Assembly (NCBI GenBank): GCA_027575765.1
Contig: JANBPT010000676.1
Location: 1 to 26,475, forward strand
Length of the DNA stretch: 26,475 bases
Direction of reading: 5' to 3'
Source of the DNA: Tieghemiomyces parasiticus
Taxonomy: Eukaryota > Kickxellomycota > Dimargaritomycetes > Dimargaritales > Dimargaritaceae
A program made the position numbers and the translations under genes. The notes under the pieces are model-generated. The model made no database searches. It was not told where the DNA came from and was given only the letters and a program-made list of their open reading frames with translations. This document shows positions 22,563 to 26,475 of the stretch, in pieces. Within the stretch, counting starts at the first letter, position 1; every line of letters starts with the position of its first letter.

Positions 22563-23844
22563 CTAGACCATGCCGTATTTGCGACTGGCTAAGTAATCGA
22601 GTAGCCCCGGCCAGACCAACTGAATCCACGGTACAACGCTAAAGAACTTCGGAATAAACACCTCGCGTTCCTGGGTGTTATCCGCCGCCCGGATGACACG
22701 GGCGGCGCAGGCCGCCGGGGACAGTTTACGTTTCTGCGACCCGGCGACCTGTACAGCCGGTGCAGGTGAAGGTTGCAGGCTGTTGCGGTCAGCAACATTA
22801 GGGGTGGCTCCCCGAGGTTCGGAAGGCAAGTCCACCGCTGTCCGCCGCAAATCTGTATCAATCGTGGCGGGACAGACCAGGCATACGCTCACTGGCGCAC
22901 TGACCCTTTGCCCCTCCGGATAGTCAGTCAACTCGACTCGAGGTGCCGCGGCGAGCTCAATACGCAGGGAATCAAAGAACCCATGCAGAGCATGCTTGCT
23001 GGCGGCATACAAGCTCCGGGTGGGCGTTCCCGTCTTTCCGGCCGCCGAGGAAATGACTACGACCCGGCCGGCTGGCGCACGCTGTAGGTACGGAAGGAAG
23101 GCCTGAGTGGTTGTAACGAGGCCGCTGAAATTAATCCCCATGATCCGATCGATTTGACCTCGAGCACGAGTGAGGCGGTCTTGGAGCGACGCCGGTGGGT
23201 GGTCGCTCTCACCAAAGGAGGCGGTCCACTCAGTGAAGGGCCGCACCGAGATGATGCCCGCACAGAGGATCAAGGTATCAAGGACGGGTGGAGAGCCGAT
23301 TTCGTTGTCGTTGGAGAGCGACGTCGCCCAGGCTTCCGCAGTGGCAGCGACGTCAACGGGGTCACTAATGTCAGCTACATGATATGCCACCTGCGTAGCC
23401 GGGTGGGCATCGGCCGCCGATGCACATTCGGCCGCGAGGGAGGCCAGGAGCTCGTGCCGACGGGCGACCAGGAGGATACGGGCCCCCCGCGCGGCGTACT
23501 GAAGGGCTATGGCGAGGAAAATGTGTACACCCCAGCCAACAAGGAACAGGAAGTCAGTAGACCTAAATGGGGTTGGGGTAGTACCAGCCTGTCACCGGCG
23601 GTGTTGGCTCGCACACTGGACACAAGGGCGTGGTGGCAGGCGGAACTCCTTGGGGAACGAGATTCGGTCACCTACCTACTTCCCGGCCTAGGCCCGACGA
23701 AGCGCCGACAATGACCACCGTCTCGGTGGGGGCTTGGGTTCCCGCACGCCGCGGCAACGGCCGGAGTTGACTGTATGTCAGGTAACCTAGGCCCGCGCTA
23801 ATGAGGGCCGCGGTCCAAGTAGTGCAGGTGGCGAAATGAGCCAT
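22563..23844 (-). CDS. Membrane-anchored short-chain dehydrogenase/reductase
   Basis: Two exons, complement of 23676-23844 and 22563-23506, encode 370 residues. Residues about 8-25 are a short hydrophobic anchor. The Rossmann fold follows: GASSGLG (47-53) binds the cofactor, ARR (71-73) after strand 2 suggests NADP(H), and D102 lies at the adenine site. The catalytic residues are all present: N182, S210, Y223, K227 (YAASK). The usual NNAG is LCAG (137-140). Loops about 152-172 and 284-315 are longer than usual. The hydrophobic C-terminal stretch (about 340-363) resembles membrane-associated DHRS7/11-beta-HSD-like enzymes, so an ER keto-lipid or steroid-type substrate is likely but unproven. 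3-ketosphinganine reductase is a less likely alternative. The start at 23844 is the first ATG after an in-frame stop and has G at -3 and +4. Confidence 0.92.
23507..23675 (-). other. Spliceosomal intron in the dehydrogenase gene
   Basis: Read on the minus strand: donor GAAGTAG|GTAGGT, acceptor CGCCATAG|CCC, branch-like TACTGAC near 23553-23559, length 169 bases, phase 1. Splicing gives GLGREVALQYAARGA, exactly the expected helix after the glycine-rich loop. Another GT four bases upstream of the chosen donor would not keep the frame with this acceptor. Confidence 0.88.
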
Positions 23845-24248
23845 AACAGTGAAAGAATAGCGAAATGAAATAAAGAATGGAGAGCCGAAGGGAAAAGTGG
23901 TCAGTACTGGTTGACAGAGGAGGGTGCCCTGAGTTCAAAGCCCTTAGGGGTAGGCCAGCGTCGCTCAAGGGTGACTTGTCCACCCTTCCCACCATGGGTA
24001 TTCCATCCTCCAAGAACCGCGCTGCATATTCCAGTAGCACCATCGTCAGAAAAGTAGTTGCCTCGACCCAGAAACGCGGGGCCATGTCCTGATGAAGCTG
24101 AAATACCACCCACCACATTGCGCTACAGATCTAACCAAGGTACTTGGGATTCTTTAAACGCGAGTGCATATTGCTAGGGATAGAGATGATTACATTCATT
24201 TGAAGAAGCTTAGGTAGAAGCTATATAACACTAGAATATGAAGAGAAC
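23845..24248 (-). other. Spacer between bestrophin and dehydrogenase genes
   Basis: About 400 bases between the bestrophin stop and the dehydrogenase ATG, both on the minus strand. It must hold the bestrophin 3' region and the dehydrogenase promoter. No clear TATA box is visible; the sequence just before the dehydrogenase ATG is T/C-rich on the sense strand. A 106-codon frame (23798-24118, minus) overlaps the dehydrogenase start in another frame and is not supported. Confidence 0.55.
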
Positions 24249-25610
24249 TCATAGGTAAATTTCGGCTTGTTTCATAAGCTGCTGATGTTCAAAACGCATC
24301 TGGTCGCAGTAGACGTCGAGAGGCAGGTCATTTCGGTCGTATCCAAAGGGGTTTTCTAGCTCCGCTGAGATGCCCTCGATGCCAAAGAAGATAAAGGTCG
24401 ACAGCACCATGGGCAGGATAAACGACCAGCCAAGGGCCGGGAAGAGCACCACGGGAAGGGCCATAATATACAAGGTGATGATCTGCTTGAGGAATACCTT
24501 GAGGGCGAACGGCGACGGTGTGGTTAAAATGCGTTCACAGGCCCCGAAAATCTCGAGAAGGGTGGCAATCTGGCTGCTGAGTGGGGAGAGTAGGGCAACC
24601 TGGACTGCGTCATTACTCGTAGATGATGACGAGGAGGAGTGCGGGCGGCCATGGACGGCACGGGTGATTTGGGCGGTCAGTTCACGGTTCAGTAACAGCG
24701 GGACCAGGTTCTCCTTGAGAGGCATAGCGGAGTCCACGGTGTGCGGGGAAGCCGGCGCGTTGGCCAATACGGAGGCCCGCGAGCCGGAAGCAGTACGGAC
24801 GATATGGTTCTTTTCCGATGGCGCTGACGAAGCCGGTGAACAGGAGCGAGCGTTGGCCATCCGCTCCTCGTCGGCAGCGGCATCGGAAAACGAAGTCAGG
24901 GTAGACGAGGTACGCAAGGCGTGGAGGATGGTGGCTCGGCTGCGTTCGGAATGGGTCGTGAAGTAGCCGGCTCGATCCAAAGCGTCCGCGCTGGCCGGGT
25001 CCAAGCGCCGAATGATGTCGGGGTTCACCATGGTCAGGAGGTCCTCGTGGAACCAACCATCCTCCTGGCGCAGGTAATGCTTAAGGGCCAGAGCGTAAGC
25101 CAGGGTCAGCCGGGAGATCCCCAGGCAGGCGGACCGGAGTCGGGGGTCTACGGGGGGCGACGAAGGGGCCACCGCCCCCGCGCCGGCCGGTTCCTCGCTA
25201 GTGTCAAGGCTCCGACAGAACGCTGCGTCCAGCACCAGTGAGATCTGACGGGACACCACGCGGTTCACCCCGGCCAGTGCGGTCCACTGTTTACGGCCCT
25301 CCCAATACCGGTCGTAGGCCTGGTTGCTACGGAAGCCGAGCATGAGGCCAAGGACCATGGAGAGGATGCTGACAAAGTTACTGGCCAGACTGGTCCGTGT
25401 GTTCTTTTCGGCCTCCGGGCCTAGTATGACGGCGAACAGGACCGAATAGCCCACCGTAAGCAGAATGGGAACAATGAGCCGCGGAAGGACGCTACCGCGT
25501 ACCTGAAACACCGTCCAGGGACACCGGAAGGTATCGTAGCTATAGACCTGGCAGAGCTCCAGCGTGGAGATGGCCGTCAGGTCCTCCTTTTTGGCTACTT
25601 TGGTTAGCAT
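24249..25610 (-). CDS. Bestrophin-family anion channel (fungal UPF0187 type)
   Basis: A 453-residue multi-pass membrane protein without introns. Two membrane segments lie near the N-terminus (about 43-63 and 75-93), followed at once by the family signature RSNQAYDRYWEGRKQW (94-109). Two more lie near the C-terminus (about 374-391 and 394-412). The closing motif ELENPFGYDRNDLPLD (417-432) is typical of fungal and bacterial bestrophin-like proteins, which form pentameric ion channels; animal homologues conduct chloride. Subcellular site is uncertain. The cytosolic loop is enlarged: residues about 204-335 are Ser/Ala-rich with a serine run at 325-330, suggesting phosphorylation or a disordered insert. 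I chose the ATG at 25610, the first in frame, with CAACC before it; a longer frame opens upstream only with a TTG. A TATA-like element lies about 150 bases upstream. Confidence 0.95.
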   Translation of the reverse strand: MLTKVAKKEDLTAISTLELCQVYSYDTFRCPWTVFQVRGSVLPRLIVPILLTVGYSVLFAVILGPEAEKNTRTSLASNFVSILSMVLGLMLGFRSNQAYDRYWEGRKQWTALAGVNRVVSRQISLVLDAAFCRSLDTSEEPAGAGAVAPSSPPVDPRLRSACLGISRLTLAYALALKHYLRQEDGWFHEDLLTMVNPDIIRRLDPASADALDRAGYFTTHSERSRATILHALRTSSTLTSFSDAAADEERMANARSCSPASSAPSEKNHIVRTASGSRASVLANAPASPHTVDSAMPLKENLVPLLLNRELTAQITRAVHGRPHSSSSSSTSNDAVQVALLSPLSSQIATLLEIFGACERILTTPSPFALKVFLKQIITLYIMALPVVLFPALGWSFILPMVLSTFIFFGIEGISAELENPFGYDRNDLPLDVYCDQMRFEHQQLMKQAEIYL

Positions 25611-25758
25611 GGTTGAGCGGAAGGGTTCGCAAAGGAAGGAGGTGACGCAATCAGAACAATGGATAAAAGAGTGGAGGGATGCCGAAGAGCGGAGTTCGAA
25701 ATGCAAAGTCGGTGAGACCAGGCTGGTGTTACAGAGGGACGAGAAACAGGTACTGGGC

Positions 25759-25766
25759 TTATAAAG
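25759..25766 (-). promoter_or_regulatory. TATA box for the bestrophin gene
   Basis: On the minus strand the sequence reads CTTTATAA, about 150 bases before the ATG at 25610. This predicts a leader of roughly 120 C/T-rich bases, like that of the small gene at 8362. Confidence 0.5.
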
Positions 25767-26376
25767 GTCACCCTAGGACCCAGGTAAGGTTGGGAAGTGA
25801 AGACTTGACGCAAGGGTTGGCGGTCGGGTGGGCGGAAAGTTGCACAATCCATGTCTGTTCGGGCGACGGACAGCAGCCTGGTGCAACAACCGATTCTGAA
25901 GTAGTGACGCCGTGGGAAAGAATTGGGAATAGCTTCCATCGTATCCATGACGTCGAGAGTCAAGGCGTGATTGAGCAATTTTGTGATGTGCAGCCAGAGG
26001 TTCCGCCAGTCCGCCAAGCCTGTAGAGCATCAGTACAGCGAAGCTCGATGTGGCTGAGACAGCTGTTGGGTCAACTGTAGTGCGGTGAAGGAATATGTAT
26101 TAAACTACAGTGGCCTCCCTTGCTTATTAGCATGACGTCAATTGATCCCCGCCTATTCGTCTAACCTACGGCATAATCGTGCTCAACAAATATTTCATTC
26201 GGGTGATGAGTGTCGCTATGGTAACATAGATCATGTTTCATTTGGTCGTCAAAAATTTCGAAAAAAGTAAAAAAAACAAAAAAGAAAACTGAATCAAGGA
26301 CTCGCGTTAAAGAATAAACCAGCCAGCTATCCGAAAGGTAGGCAGATGATACCTTGGGCACTTGGCAGTTATCTCA
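25767..26376. other. Spacer between ABC transporter and bestrophin genes
   Basis: About 600 bases that hold the upstream region of the bestrophin gene and the 3' region of the ABC transporter, both on the minus strand. Two CRE/ATF-like sites lie at 25948-25955 and 26133-26140. An A-rich run near 26262-26288 (T-rich on the sense strand) lies about 90-115 bases after the transporter stop and may mark its 3' end. No gene is supported here. Confidence 0.55.
26133..26140. promoter_or_regulatory. CRE/ATF palindrome upstream of bestrophin
   Basis: TGACGTCA, the exact ATF/CREB (bZIP) consensus, about 520 bases upstream of the bestrophin ATG. A near match, TGACGTCG, lies closer at 25948-25955. Fungal Atf1/Sko1-type bZIP factors bind such sites in stress-responsive promoters. 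Whether they are used here is inference. Confidence 0.35.
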
Positions 26377-26475
26377 TTAAGTCATTTCAAGGCTCTGCTC
26401 CTTGACCAACGAGTAGTAGAGACCGCGCTGGTCGACGAGGTCGAAATGGGTGCCCCGTTCGACGATGCGACCGTT
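26377..26475 (-). CDS. ABC transporter, C-terminal end (partial)
   Basis: Only the last 32 codons and the TAA stop are inside the window; the gene continues beyond its right edge. The residues read GRIVERGTHFDLVDQRGLYYSLV, then KEQ and a short tail. This is the end of a nucleotide-binding domain, just after the H-loop region, in the ABCB/MDR-type exporter family, whose proteins typically finish G-x-I-x-E-x-G-x-H-x-x-L followed by a G-x-Y-x-x-L-V helix. It could be the second ATPase domain of a full transporter or the end of a half transporter (such as a mitochondrial or vacuolar type); the window cannot tell which. The substrate is unknown. Confidence 0.88.
   Translation of the reverse strand, partial: NGRIVERGTHFDLVDQRGLYYSLVKEQSLEMT

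Noticed and set aside
25611..25706. 32-residue N-terminal extension of the bestrophin
   Set aside because: It would begin with TTG. The ATG at 25610 has good context and the extension has no family resemblance.

Overview
The window looks like nuclear DNA of a fungus. It carries intact eukaryotic genes: a Vts1/Smaug-type SAM-domain RNA-binding protein, a luminal domain-TM-RING-H2 ubiquitin ligase, a membrane-anchored short-chain dehydrogenase, a fungal/bacterial-type bestrophin, and the last codons of an ABCB-type transporter. Two of them contain spliceosomal introns with GT..AG ends and branch-point-like motifs. I see no bacterial operon structure or ribosome-binding sites. Coding DNA is GC-rich with many C/G-ending codons; spacers are long and AT-richer. 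The mix of families would suit an early-diverging (zoopagomycotan-like) fungus, but that placement is a guess.

Layout: 1-8190 holds no gene I can support. It contains purine-rich stretches, microsatellites and two small inverted repeats. A small unrecognised gene (8362-8763, +) follows a good TATA box. After about 5.2 kb of spacer, the second part strongly pyrimidine-rich, comes VTS1 (13962-16454, +, 830 aa, no intron). A 4.1 kb spacer with CT and TA microsatellites follows. The right quarter is gene-dense: the RING-H2 ligase (20595-22480, +, one intron) converges on a short-chain dehydrogenase (22563-23844, -, one intron) with only 82 bases between stop codons. Then come a bestrophin (24249-25610, -) and the C-terminus of an ABC transporter (26377-26475, -, running off the window).

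Nothing suggests these genes form one pathway. VTS1 acts on mRNA. The right-hand cluster is all predicted membrane or endomembrane proteins (ubiquitin ligase, reductase, anion channel, ABC exporter), but each appears to be its own transcription unit. I did not find a convincing new multi-gene system. The most original items are the unrecognised 133-aa gene, the unusual architecture of Vts1, and two splice structures that a single-exon gene caller would get wrong.
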